Of a DNA stretch of 9,780 bases, positions 1 through 7,742 are shown one piece after another. The notes under the pieces were generated by a model. The model was not told the DNA's origin. It searched no databases and was given only the letters and a program-made list of their open reading frames with translations. Within the stretch, counting starts at the first letter, position 1. The number at the start of each line of letters is the position of its first letter. The DNA lies in assembly GCA_947487925.1 (NCBI GenBank), contig CANLCA010000066.1, positions 1 through 9,780 on the forward strand. The letters run 5' to 3'. The translations under genes and the position numbers were made by a program. Origin of the DNA: Verrucomicrobiales bacterium (lineage in GTDB: Bacteria > Verrucomicrobiota > Verrucomicrobiia > Limisphaerales > F1-80-MAGS106).

Positions 1-3000
1 CTGCGCACTTCCCGAGAGGCTGCCCAGGCAGCTGAGGATCAAGGCGACGGCACCCACGGCGGGCCCCGTTCCACCGGAAGCGCCTCGCTTCGCAGGAACT
101 TGCCACCATTGCAAAACGCCGGGCACGAGGATGTGAAAAAAAGTATAGGCCAACGTTCCAAGAAAAAAGTAGGGAGCCCCATTGGGCAGCCGAAGGGCAG
201 CCCAGGAAACCAGGGTCCACCCTAGGGCGGGACCCACCGTGCCGGGCCACGACCCAGAAGCAAACCAGGACCACCCCCACACCGCGACAGCGCAACAAAG
301 CGGCCACCAGACCAGAATGCTAGACCAGATCGAAGGTTCCACGTTGATCAAAGCCAGATCCACGCTCATCGACGCGCCCGCCTGTTCCACCGGCACCAAA
401 AGGTCCAGGCCGTCCGGGAAAACTTGGTTGAGTGAGCCCGCCATGGAATAGAGCGAGAGGAGCGCTGAAACCATGAACACTAGGGAGGTGGCAGCCACAC
501 AACCACCCACCAGATGTCGCCAACTATAGCGATTCACCCCGCTCGAACTCGCTAATCGCACCCCCACTCCGATCCCGAGAAAGGAGGCCACCGTCGAAAA
601 GAGACAGAATCGCGCGGCGCCGGAAAGTTCTCCTGTGAACAAACGGTTAAACGCCCCGAAACCGCTACCATCTTTGACAACGCCGCTGGGTCTCACCGAC
701 CCGCCCTTATACACCACGCGCCGCCCTGATTCGGGTTCGATCCTCCACTGAGCCAGCAACACGGGTGCGTTGATCCCCGGAGAGCGCGTCACAAACCGAT
801 TTGGATCCGACGCTTTCGAAGCAAACTTGACTCGAACATCCGACACCGTGTTTGGATCGTTTTGTTGGGGCAGAGGAATGAGATTCGCTCCCCGATCCCG
901 TGCGGGCACAACTACCTGGCCATTGACCAGGACAGACCACAATTCGACGTTCGGGGGGAGCGTGGTTCTCAGGCTCGCTCCGCCTTTGTTTCGGACAAGG
1001 TAGCGAGCCTCTGTCACGACTTGACCTTGATCAGAGATCCGTGTCGTGAGAGCCGCGCGGTCCACGACCTGCCCCAAAGTTTCGTTAGAGGCATAAGGTT
1101 GGAGTTGCAACTGCAGATTGATCGGACGCGCGCTGTAACGGTAGGCGGCGAGGATCGGGGCATCGAAAAGCAACCGATGTTCCGCGGGTACTTCACCAGG
1201 CTCCAAGAGGGTGAGGGTGGGGGAAATCTGAGTGGGCTGCACACGGAACTGGTAGGTGCTGATCACGACCGTATGCCCCTGTTCCTGCGCGGCATCCAGC
1301 GGGCGGGCCCCGGTGAACGTCAGGTTTTCGCCTTGTGCCTTGAATGGGCGCTCATAAGTCACCAGGAGTGTGTAGCTCCCGGAGACAGGCGTGTGGAGTT
1401 GGACAGTGTATCCGCCTTCGATCTTTTGCCAGTTCCGAATGTTTTTCCCCGTGAACTCGACGTTAAAGTATTCGGCCGACACCTCCACCTTGAACGCGGA
1501 AATCGGAGCGCCCGTGACGGAGTAGTTCATGACGCTGCTCCCGTAGGCCACACCTTCTCCTACCGAGAACAAATGAAACACGTCGGCTTGGATCGATTGG
1601 GCCAGCCGCTCAAGGTTGAAAGTCGCCTGCCACGCGGCTTCGTTGACACGAAACGCAGCCTGCAGCCCCTGCAGTTTTTTCGGGAAAAACCCTGGGGCAA
1701 TCTCTGCCAGCCCTTGGGTCAGCCCGGGTGTCAGCCGCAGTCCGGCATCCGACATCACGCCAATGTGCCCGCGAACTGCTTTGGCTTTCAGGACCTCGAC
1801 CCGGGGAAGTAGCCATCTCGGCTCCCCATCTACCCTGTTCCGTTCAAGCCGCAGCGCGATGAGCTGTCGCCCCGACAATGGGTTAGTATAAGTTACGCGA
1901 AGGAGGGAGTCCGTCGAGTCCGCGGTGTCGGTGATGGCATAGTCCGCCATTCCTGCGGCTTGAAGTCGGGCAACGCCAAATCCTTTGGGAACCTTCAGAG
2001 CAATGTCCCGAAGGGGGGCTTCCCGAATGTCCAACTCAAGATCGGCATCGATGCTTAACTCGGTTTCAGTCAGCTGATAAACCAGCACCTCGGAAACGCT
2101 CACCTCAGGCAGGATATTGTCGGCCTGCACTCGGAGCTGGAAATCCCCGCGGGAGAACTTATACGCAAAACGCTGGCTGGACTGCGGTGGAAGAAGCGAC
2201 TGGATTGCCTCGGTTTGAGGGATTTGGTTGGGGGAGATTTGAGAGAGTCCACTCGCGGCGACCACTTCAAGCCTGACCGCGCCCTCATTGACGACGCGCA
2301 CGAAACCTCCGAAACGGGTTACCGACTCGGGCTGGAGCTGCACCGCATCGAACGTCTGAGGAAACGCCCCCAGCGGCTGCTGGAGCTGCACGAGAACTGT
2401 GCATCCTTCCTTCTGGGCTTCGTTGAACTGGACCACCAGCCGGCGCTCCTCAGCGGTGGGGCTCTTTTCCACTGTCCAGGCGAGCACCTTCGGTCCCTGG
2501 ACACGAACGACTTCTCCAAATCCGCGGATCACCAAGACAACCTGGCTCAGTTCGCCTTGCATGATCTTTAGTTCCATGAGTGCGGTCTGCCGGAGCAACC
2601 CAGGACTCACCGTGAGTTGAGTCAAGGCCTCCACGGCGTAAAACAATCGCCCCTCAGCCTCAGGTTTCCCTTCCTTCCATGCGAGTCGCACCTCCCCGCT
2701 CGAGGGCAGATGGGTTTTGAAGAGGTCACCCGCTCGATCCGGTCGGGCTGCCCCATCGAACCGGAACTGAGTATCGGCCTTCAGCCCCTCAAGGATCATC
2801 GGCTGAAATGGGCTGGTCGCTACACGAAAGTTCAACTCGTTCCAACCGTTCGTGGCAATGACCGCGGCTTGGAACTTCAACTGGATAGGGAATTCTCCCG
2901 CGCGATCGAACTCCGCCACAAACCTCCCGTCAACCACCCGGATTCTCCAATCAGGCAGATCCCCGATCTCCGTCAAAGCCGCTCCGCGCAGAAGCTCGAG

Positions 3001-3957
3001 CCTTCCTCCTCGGGGATTTCTCACACGGGCAACCGCGCTCAGCGTGAACGACGCCTGATCGTCCGAGAGCTGACCCGTCAGTTTGAAATCGTTCAGAACA
3101 ACTCGCCTCGCCTCCGGATCCGCAAACGCCAGCTTCAAGGGCAACCGCCCGGTAGCCCCTTGGAATCGAAACGCGAACGACCCCCCGTTTTGGCCATTCG
3201 CCACCTTTGGGAAATCTCCAGGCAACTCCATCGGGTTTACGGAGACCAGGCCCGAAGGACCGGATGGTTGCACCTCGAGATCCCGTTCGAAGTCCACCCT
3301 GACAAACCCGTTCGCCAAAGCGGGCTGTTCTGTTGTGAACAGCAATGAGGCAAAGGATGCCGGCACCGATTTGATGAGGGTTTCAGCCTCGATCCGGAAC
3401 CCAAAACTCGGCATCACCTTATCCGACTTTTTCAAACGAACAATCAGGGACCGCGAGTTCGTCGACGTCTGGCGCACGCTCCAATCTTCCAACACTTCCC
3501 CCGTGACTTGCAGGATTGAGCCCTCGCCTGAAAGAGGTATTTGGATTTCCCGCGGGGTGCCTTGCAATACCTCGATTTTCACCAGCACCTCGTGACGCAA
3601 GGCATCCCGTGTCGCCCTGATGGCGTGCAAGAAGGAAGCAGCATAAATCGTTCGCTCTCCCCGCTCTCCTCCGGTCCCAAATTCAGCCTGAATCACCAGA
3701 CGCCCTTTTTCCCCATCAAATCGCCCTTCGATAGTCGCGTTTTTCAACTCCTCTTGGGCAGCCTTCTCCGCAGCGCCAGCCGAGGACAATCCGCACGCCA
3801 GAAGAGCCATGATGACCGCGGGCAGCAGCAGCCTGCCCGGCCTCTCGCCAACCAACCAAGTGCGCAGCCAGGTGCGAAGTTCTGAGTTTCGTTTGTGCAT
3901 AATGAGCTTTGTGCTGTAGACGCCGAAAAAAGGAGGTAATCCCTTTGGACCAGTCAT
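1..3957 (-). CDS. Giant exported multi-pass protein, unknown family, 3' end off the left edge
   Basis: I do not recognise the family. Reading the minus strand codon by codon from 3957 to position 1 gives no stop, so at least 1319 residues are encoded and the C-terminus is missing. I chose the ATG at 3957 because it overlaps the stop of the upstream vWA gene (ATGA), which suggests translational coupling; an in-frame ATG at 3900, 19 codons later, is the alternative and has no clear ribosome site. A basic stretch and a hydrophobic core ending in Ala-Gly-Ala (about residues 43-62) look like a signal peptide; the Leu-Leu-Ala-Cys in it could be a lipobox. Residues ~65-1095 are mostly alternating beta-type sequence. 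One stretch near 995-1035 (LVRN.., LPPNVELWS.LVNG..V.PA) resembles, from memory, a motif of large planctomycete and verrucomicrobial secreted proteins. Hydrophobic segments follow near 1113-1135, 1149-1173, 1209-1233, 1240-1256, 1260-1279 and 1300-1313, so the C-terminal part is membrane-embedded. Being third in a sigma-factor operon suggests an envelope role; this is inference. Confidence 0.85.
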   Translation of the reverse strand, partial: MTGPKGLPPFFGVYSTKLIMHKRNSELRTWLRTWLVGERPGRLLLPAVIMALLACGLSSAGAAEKAAQEELKNATIEGRFDGEKGRLVIQAEFGTGGERGERTIYAASFLHAIRATRDALRHEVLVKIEVLQGTPREIQIPLSGEGSILQVTGEVLEDWSVRQTSTNSRSLIVRLKKSDKVMPSFGFRIEAETLIKSVPASFASLLFTTEQPALANGFVRVDFERDLEVQPSGPSGLVSVNPMELPGDFPKVANGQNGGSFAFRFQGATGRLPLKLAFADPEARRVVLNDFKLTGQLSDDQASFTLSAVARVRNPRGGRLELLRGAALTEIGDLPDWRIRVVDGRFVAEFDRAGEFPIQLKFQAAVIATNGWNELNFRVATSPFQPMILEGLKADTQFRFDGAARPDRAGDLFKTHLPSSGEVRLAWKEGKPEAEGRLFYAVEALTQLTVSPGLLRQTALMELKIMQGELSQVVLVIRGFGEVVRVQGPKVLAWTVEKSPTAEERRLVVQFNEAQKEGCTVLVQLQQPLGAFPQTFDAVQLQPESVTRFGGFVRVVNEGAVRLEVVAASGLSQISPNQIPQTEAIQSLLPPQSSQRFAYKFSRGDFQLRVQADNILPEVSVSEVLVYQLTETELSIDADLELDIREAPLRDIALKVPKGFGVARLQAAGMADYAITDTADSTDSLLRVTYTNPLSGRQLIALRLERNRVDGEPRWLLPRVEVLKAKAVRGHIGVMSDAGLRLTPGLTQGLAEIAPGFFPKKLQGLQAAFRVNEAAWQATFNLERLAQSIQADVFHLFSVGEGVAYGSSVMNYSVTGAPISAFKVEVSAEYFNVEFTGKNIRNWQKIEGGYTVQLHTPVSGSYTLLVTYERPFKAQGENLTFTGARPLDAAQEQGHTVVISTYQFRVQPTQISPTLTLLEPGEVPAEHRLLFDAPILAAYRYSARPINLQLQLQPYASNETLGQVVDRAALTTRISDQGQVVTEARYLVRNKGGASLRTTLPPNVELWSVLVNGQVVVPARDRGANLIPLPQQNDPNTVSDVRVKFASKASDPNRFVTRSPGINAPVLLAQWRIEPESGRRVVYKGGSVRPSGVVKDGSGFGAFNRLFTGELSGAARFCLFSTVASFLGIGVGVRLASSSGVNRYSWRHLVGGCVAATSLVFMVSALLSLYSMAGSLNQVFPDGLDLLVPVEQAGASMSVDLALINVEPSIWSSILVWWPLCCAVAVWGWSWFASGSWPGTVGPALGWTLVSWAALRLPNGAPYFFLGTLAYTFFHILVPGVLQWWQVPAKRGASGGTGPAVGAVALILSCLGSLSGSAQ

Positions 3958-6644
3958 TTTCCAGAAATCGATCGTGCCTGCCGGAGCATGGTCTCCAATT
4001 GCCTGGGTCGTGGGTCAGGCGAAAACACCTCGGGCACACCTCTGAGCCAGACCTGGAGCTTGTCGAGTGTGACCTCGGCCGCAAAGGGACTGGCCGCCAG
4101 CCACTCCCCAAGGAGGGCGGATGTTCCGGCAAGTCTCATGGCGGAACTCGATTGCTCCATCGGGCTGGCTCCGCCGTTATAGGGAACCATCCATTCCAAT
4201 TCCCGATACACACCCGTGGAGGGCTCGCGAAACCGAGCCCGGACGACTCCGATGCCACCCTCGCCCTCCTGGTTGATCTGCACGACATAAAGGGCGTTCC
4301 CCGCCTCCGCCGCTGCAAGTTCCGCCGCATCCACGGTGTTGTCACGAAATTGCTCCTTCTTCAGCTGATGCTTGGCGTAGCCGATCTGCCGCCACGCGGG
4401 GACTCGGAGCGGATTGAACTCCACTTGAACCTTCACGTCCGCCGCAGCCACATGCAACGCCCCCGCCAATTGGTTCACGAAACTCGTCGATGCCTCTTCC
4501 GCTGAGTTCACAAATCCGTAGCGGCCATCGCCGTGACGGGAGAGCTGCTCCAATAATTGGTCGTTGTAGCCTTCCCACCCAATCCCGAAGCAGTCCAGGG
4601 CCACTCCCCGTTTTCGATGCGATTCCACCTGCCTTTCAAGCCCTTCAGGTTCCACCTCCCCAAGGTTTGCCGCCCCGTCGGTAAGCAGGATCACCCGGTT
4701 CACACCATGGGGCATGAAGTGTCGCAACGCGGTTTCATACCCAAGCCTCAACGCTTCCTCCAGATTCGTCCCTCCTTCGCGAGTCAGTTCCGCTGTTTTT
4801 TTGATAAGCTCACCAGCCTGCGACCCTGGCAACGCATCCACCCAGAGACGTGCTGTCCGGGCGAAGGACACCACGCTCACGCGATCTTGCGCCCTCAGTT
4901 TCGACGCCAACGCGCTCAGAATTTCGTGAATAATCCCGACCCGGTCTGCCCGCTCCATCGAACCTGAATTATCCAGAAGAATAACCAAATTGTAGGGGCG
5001 CCCAGGTTCTCTGCCGAGCGCCGCAGTTTTGATAGAAAACCGCAACAGATCCTGGTTATGACCGAACGCATAACGTGCTCGGTCCCAGGCAAATCCAATG
5101 GGCGACCCAGCGGAGGGTTGAGGATCACGGTAATCAAGGGCGTTGATGAACTCCTCGCTGCGCACCGCCCCAGGGGAAGGCAGGGCCCCTGCGGCAAGAC
5201 TCGCGGCAGCCAATTTGAAAGACACATCGGTCACGTTCAACGAAAAGGTCGAGAAAGCATTTTCGCGAGTGAACTGCTCGGGCTGAGGTTCTGGGGCAGA
5301 GGCCGAATCTACAATCGGCACCATCTCCTTGTCCTTTGCCTCGGGGACAGCTAGGGCTTGGGTGACCTTTTTCCCAAGTTGGGCCTGAGAAAGAGTAGCG
5401 GATTTCCAATCCACTTCCCTTTCCGATTCCCGAGCTAATGCCAAGTCATCGGTCGAGGTGGAGGTTCCCGAGATTCTCCCATAGGACCTGGAGAGAACGT
5501 CCTCTTTCACCGCCGGTGTTCGAGCTCTCGAGGTCAGAACCGATGCCATATTGACAGAGAGGCCAACAGGCTTGTTCTCGTTGGCCGTGGCGGCTCCCGC
5601 CAGGGAAGTGTCTAGATTCTCAAGCTTCGGGGAATCTGCCTTCAGACTAGGCAACAGAGTGGGACGCTTGCGGAACTCGGGAGCCGCGGAAGTTGAAACG
5701 TCGCCAAAACTTCCGGCCGAGGCTTGTGATTTTTCCTTGAGCGCGAGGGGACGCGAAGCTTCACCGAGCTCCCGGCGGACTTGGACTTGGGCTTCGGAAG
5801 GATCTCTGGTTTCCCCCCTCCCACCGAGCCCGGATGCGTCCTGCTCGAGGGGTTTGAAAAACGAGAATGCTTGCGCGGGGATTGGCGATGCAGGCGCCGG
5901 AGGAGGACCTCCTTGCGGAGCCGCCGGGTCGGAATCCCTCCGCAAGTACCTTGTTTTGCTCTCCGCTGGCCGGACGCCTTCTGCCAAACCGTATCGCCTC
6001 ATTGTGCTGGGCTCTAGCCTAGGGCTCGGTGGTTGTTCTGAAGCATCTGCCATGGAAAGCGTTGTAGCTCCAGGCAGGACTTGAGCCACCGCGCCCCGTT
6101 CGGCATGCAACTCAAGCTTCGCAACCGAAGCCCCCCACGGGGCTTCTGGGGCGGGGGTCTTCGTTGCGGCAGTCACTTTCGGCAATTCGTTGCCAGACTC
6201 GAGCGCCAACTTGTTCGTTAATACCAGGGAAGCGTAGCGAGTCGGCCTAGCTTTGACAAAATTGGGCAAAGTCAACGCTGCCACAATGCCCAAGAACGCC
6301 AAGAGCGCCGCGATTCGAAGCCAGGGCACTGATCCACGCCCTGCCATTCGCTCCAATTCGATGGATGGGACGCTCTTGAACAGGCTCAGCAATACGTCGC
6401 GACGCCGGTCGGAAAAACGGTGCGCCGGTTGGGTGACCGGATCAGCCTTCTCAGGCATCGCGGTCGCTTCCACCAAAAGCCCCAGAGTCTGCCGAAGTCG
6501 CTCATAGAGCAGCGCGAGCTCCGGTTTCGCTTGGAGTTGTGCAAGTACCTCTGCGGACTCGTCAGGAGAAAGCTCCCCCAGAAGGAGAGCGGTAACCCTG
6601 ACTTCATTGTCCGTCGGAACTGGGTCGCTGGAATCCGTCTTCAT
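3954..6644 (-). CDS. Membrane-anchored YfbK-type vWA protein with anti-sigma-like N-terminus
   Basis: An 896-residue protein. Residues ~14-63 are a charged helical region with a LLGELSPDE-type motif, like the N-terminus of membrane anti-sigma factors but lacking the His/Cys zinc motif. One transmembrane helix lies at ~108-129. A Pro/Ser/Ala-rich low-complexity linker of over 300 residues follows. Then comes the module typical of E. coli YfbK relatives: a vWF_A N-terminal domain from ~462 (NAFSTFSLNVTDVSF), a vWA domain ~551-724 and a DUF3520-like C-terminal domain ~730-885. The MIDAS metal site is complete: D558-x-S560-x-S562, T626 and D656. Such domains bind a protein partner through a divalent metal, here presumably outside the inner membrane. 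The start is the ATG at 6644, preceded closely by GAGG and 7 bases after the sigma-factor stop; an upstream in-frame TTG at 6677 would overlap that gene and is less likely. The gene ends in an ATGA overlap with the next one. The domain assignment is firm; anti-sigma activity is inferred from position and the N-terminal region. Confidence 0.9.
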   Translation of the reverse strand: MKTDSSDPVPTDNEVRVTALLLGELSPDESAEVLAQLQAKPELALLYERLRQTLGLLVEATAMPEKADPVTQPAHRFSDRRRDVLLSLFKSVPSIELERMAGRGSVPWLRIAALLAFLGIVAALTLPNFVKARPTRYASLVLTNKLALESGNELPKVTAATKTPAPEAPWGASVAKLELHAERGAVAQVLPGATTLSMADASEQPPSPRLEPSTMRRYGLAEGVRPAESKTRYLRRDSDPAAPQGGPPPAPASPIPAQAFSFFKPLEQDASGLGGRGETRDPSEAQVQVRRELGEASRPLALKEKSQASAGSFGDVSTSAAPEFRKRPTLLPSLKADSPKLENLDTSLAGAATANENKPVGLSVNMASVLTSRARTPAVKEDVLSRSYGRISGTSTSTDDLALARESEREVDWKSATLSQAQLGKKVTQALAVPEAKDKEMVPIVDSASAPEPQPEQFTRENAFSTFSLNVTDVSFKLAAASLAAGALPSPGAVRSEEFINALDYRDPQPSAGSPIGFAWDRARYAFGHNQDLLRFSIKTAALGREPGRPYNLVILLDNSGSMERADRVGIIHEILSALASKLRAQDRVSVVSFARTARLWVDALPGSQAGELIKKTAELTREGGTNLEEALRLGYETALRHFMPHGVNRVILLTDGAANLGEVEPEGLERQVESHRKRGVALDCFGIGWEGYNDQLLEQLSRHGDGRYGFVNSAEEASTSFVNQLAGALHVAAADVKVQVEFNPLRVPAWRQIGYAKHQLKKEQFRDNTVDAAELAAAEAGNALYVVQINQEGEGGIGVVRARFREPSTGVYRELEWMVPYNGGASPMEQSSSAMRLAGTSALLGEWLAASPFAAEVTLDKLQVWLRGVPEVFSPDPRPRQLETMLRQARSISGK

Positions 6645-6651
6645 ATCCTCA

Positions 6652-7212
6652 TCATGGTATGAGTCCCGCCTTGGCAACCTCCGAGGCGAGGGACTTTAAT
6701 GCGTGATGCAAGAGATACCCCACATGGCTCACGGTGAGGCCTGTGCGTTCACTGATTTGCTTGTACGAAAGCCCCTCCTGGAACTTCATTTGAACTAGGT
6801 CGCGACTGCGCAGGTCGAGGTTTTGCAAGCCTGCTCGAACCATGCCAATCCCTTCAAGACGAACGATCTCTTCATCCGGAAGAGGCCGCAAATCCATCGA
6901 GTCCTCCACGGCCGACGAGCGGTCATCGTCATCCGACCGTGGGTGGGGCAGGGATACGATCTTGCGTTCATGACGACGATGATTGAGCGAGAGGTTGTGC
7001 ACAGTGCGGTAAAGCCAGCTTCGGCGGTCGCGGACCCTTCCAAATTGCTGGTGCAGACGCATGAAAGCTTCCTGCACGACGTCTTGGGCCTGGTCGGCGT
7101 CTCCCAGCAGCCGCGTTGCGTAGCCGAGCAACGGGCATTCCAGGGCCTTGAACAACGCCTCGAGGCACTCGCCGCCGGGATCTTCGCTTTGAGGTGAAGG
7201 CTCCAAACTCAT
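6652..7212 (-). CDS. ECF-type RNA polymerase sigma-70 factor
   Basis: A 186-residue sigma factor, the usual size for the extracytoplasmic function group, which directs RNA polymerase to a dedicated promoter set after an envelope or outside signal. Region 2 spans ~25-85 and contains the typical YATRLLGDADQAQDVVQEAF stretch (core binding and -10 recognition) followed by RSWLYRTVHNLSLNHRR. Region 4 spans ~125-180, with the helix-turn-helix for the -35 element at about 147-172 (GLSYKQISERTGLTVSHVGY). The linker (~93-118) is unusually acidic, with four Asp in a row. Regions 1.1 and 3 are absent, as expected. The ATG at 7212 is the only good start; upstream CAGG is a weak ribosome site. It is the first gene of the minus-strand operon, 7 bases before the vWA gene, which probably encodes its membrane-bound regulator. 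Autoregulation from the spacer upstream is plausible but I cannot identify the promoter. Confidence 0.93.
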   Translation of the reverse strand: MSLEPSPQSEDPGGECLEALFKALECPLLGYATRLLGDADQAQDVVQEAFMRLHQQFGRVRDRRSWLYRTVHNLSLNHRRHERKIVSLPHPRSDDDDRSSAVEDSMDLRPLPDEEIVRLEGIGMVRAGLQNLDLRSRDLVQMKFQEGLSYKQISERTGLTVSHVGYLLHHALKSLASEVAKAGLIP

Positions 7213-7447
7213 GCCTGATGTGTCATCCGATTCTGGATTAAATGCCGCATTCGCCTTCGCCCGCCCATCGCCGCTGAGTCTGCAGGGTCACTTCCTAAGA
7301 CACCGGAAGCGACGCTTTATTAGAAAAAACATTGATGATTGATTTGGCTCCTTCGGACGACTAATGTCACCCACGTTCAAGGACCAAGGTCTCTGCCGAC
7401 ACTTCGATTCGTCGAATGGGCAGTCGTCCTGGTCAAGATTAGAAGCC
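7213..7447. promoter_or_regulatory. Divergent intergenic spacer between sigma-factor operon and TPR locus
   Basis: This 235-base spacer separates divergent genes, so it should hold the promoter of the minus-strand sigma operon and one for the plus-strand TPR gene. I see no convincing consensus. The best plus-strand candidate is TTGATT at 7339-7344, 17 bases before TAATGT at 7362-7367, which is a weak match. An AT-rich stretch at 7316-7345 stands out from the GC-rich surroundings and is the likeliest melting region. No ECF-type -35 (GGAAC-like) could be assigned with confidence, although GGAAG occurs on both strands around 7291-7309. Confidence 0.4.
7307..7317. repeat. Perfect 11-base interrupted palindrome in the divergent spacer
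   Basis: AAGCG-A-CGCTT is a perfect dyad with a one-base centre, next to a second short inverted pair (CTTCC at 7291-7295 and GGAAG at 7305-7309). The loop of the first is too tight for a hairpin, so if functional it would be a protein-binding dyad. Arms of five bases can arise by chance, so an operator role is speculative. Confidence 0.25.
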
Positions 7448-7742
7448 ATGTCCGCCCTAAGTCCTAGCGAAGAATCCCAGTTGCTCTCGACCATAGAGAT
7501 GTTCGAGGTGATCACCCAATCCCAGCCACTGGATCCGCAGTCCTGGGATATCCTCAAGGAAGCTTACGTGAGGTTGGGCAAGACCAAGGACGTGCTCAAC
7601 ACTTCGAAGAAGCTGGCGCAGGTCTATGTGCAACTGGGCCAGTTGTCCTCGGCGATTCTCGAATACGAAACCATCCTCCAGCGCCATCCGGATGACAAGG
7701 ACGTCCTGAAAGCCCTGGCCGAAATTGAAACGCGCGCGCGCG
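7448..7742 (+). pseudogene. TPR protein, 5' fragment fused to foreign sequence
   Basis: The first ~98 codons encode a soluble all-helical protein with tetratricopeptide-type repeats: a first helix pair (TIEMFEVITQSQP.D..SWDILKEAY) and a canonical repeat (LAQVYVQLGQLSSAILEYETILQRHPDDKDV). TPRs mediate protein-protein contacts; nothing here gives a more specific role. I chose the ATG at 7448 because the recognisable sequence begins just after it (MSALSPSEESQLL) and a weak AGAAG lies upstream; an in-frame ATG at 7364 would add 28 residues of uncharacteristic composition. The protein-like sequence ends at the CG tract. Beyond it the same frame turns Arg/Pro/His-rich with no TPR character, while another frame encodes the tail of a different protein. 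The TPR gene has therefore lost its 3' part. In raw sequence its frame stays open into moeA, so no stop closes it. Confidence 0.7.
7731..7742. repeat. CG dinucleotide tract (six units) at the gene junction
   Basis: Six consecutive CG units lie exactly where the TPR reading frame stops making sense and the transferase frame begins. In one frame it encodes Arg-Ala-Arg as the end of the TPR part (ETRARG); in the next frame it gives Arg-Ala-Arg-Ala, which fits the lead-in to the transferase tail (RARAGNPVF). Such a tract could have served as microhomology for a deletion, or as a false overlap in assembly. Confidence 0.7.

Noticed and set aside
862..3348. Long plus-strand open frames at 862-1812, 2215-2571 and 2617-3348
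   Set aside because: All three lie in exact codon register antisense to the giant minus-strand gene. They are open because few codons of that gene have a complement that reads as a stop. Their translations lack domain character, while the minus strand gives a continuous signal-bearing protein.
3926..3950. Intrinsic terminator AAAGG...CCTTT-TTT on the minus strand between the vWA and giant genes
   Set aside because: The stem has five mostly A/T pairs and would be too weak; the genes also overlap by ATGA, which argues for co-transcription.
3909..4505. Plus-strand frame preceded by a perfect AGGAGGT ribosome-site sequence at 3931-3937
   Set aside because: It is antisense to the vWA gene, whose domain order and metal site are clear, and its product is Arg-rich without any recognisable pattern. 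The ribosome-like site is treated as coincidence or as the 16S-tail-like element noted above.
6645..6677. TTG start of the vWA gene at 6677
   Set aside because: It would overlap the sigma-factor gene by 26 bases; the ATG at 6644 has a purine-rich site just upstream and fits the tight operon spacing.
7291..7309. Hairpin CTTCC...GGAAG as a terminator
   Set aside because: The stem is only 5 base pairs with a 9-base loop and no T run follows directly; it lies between divergent genes, where no terminator is needed.
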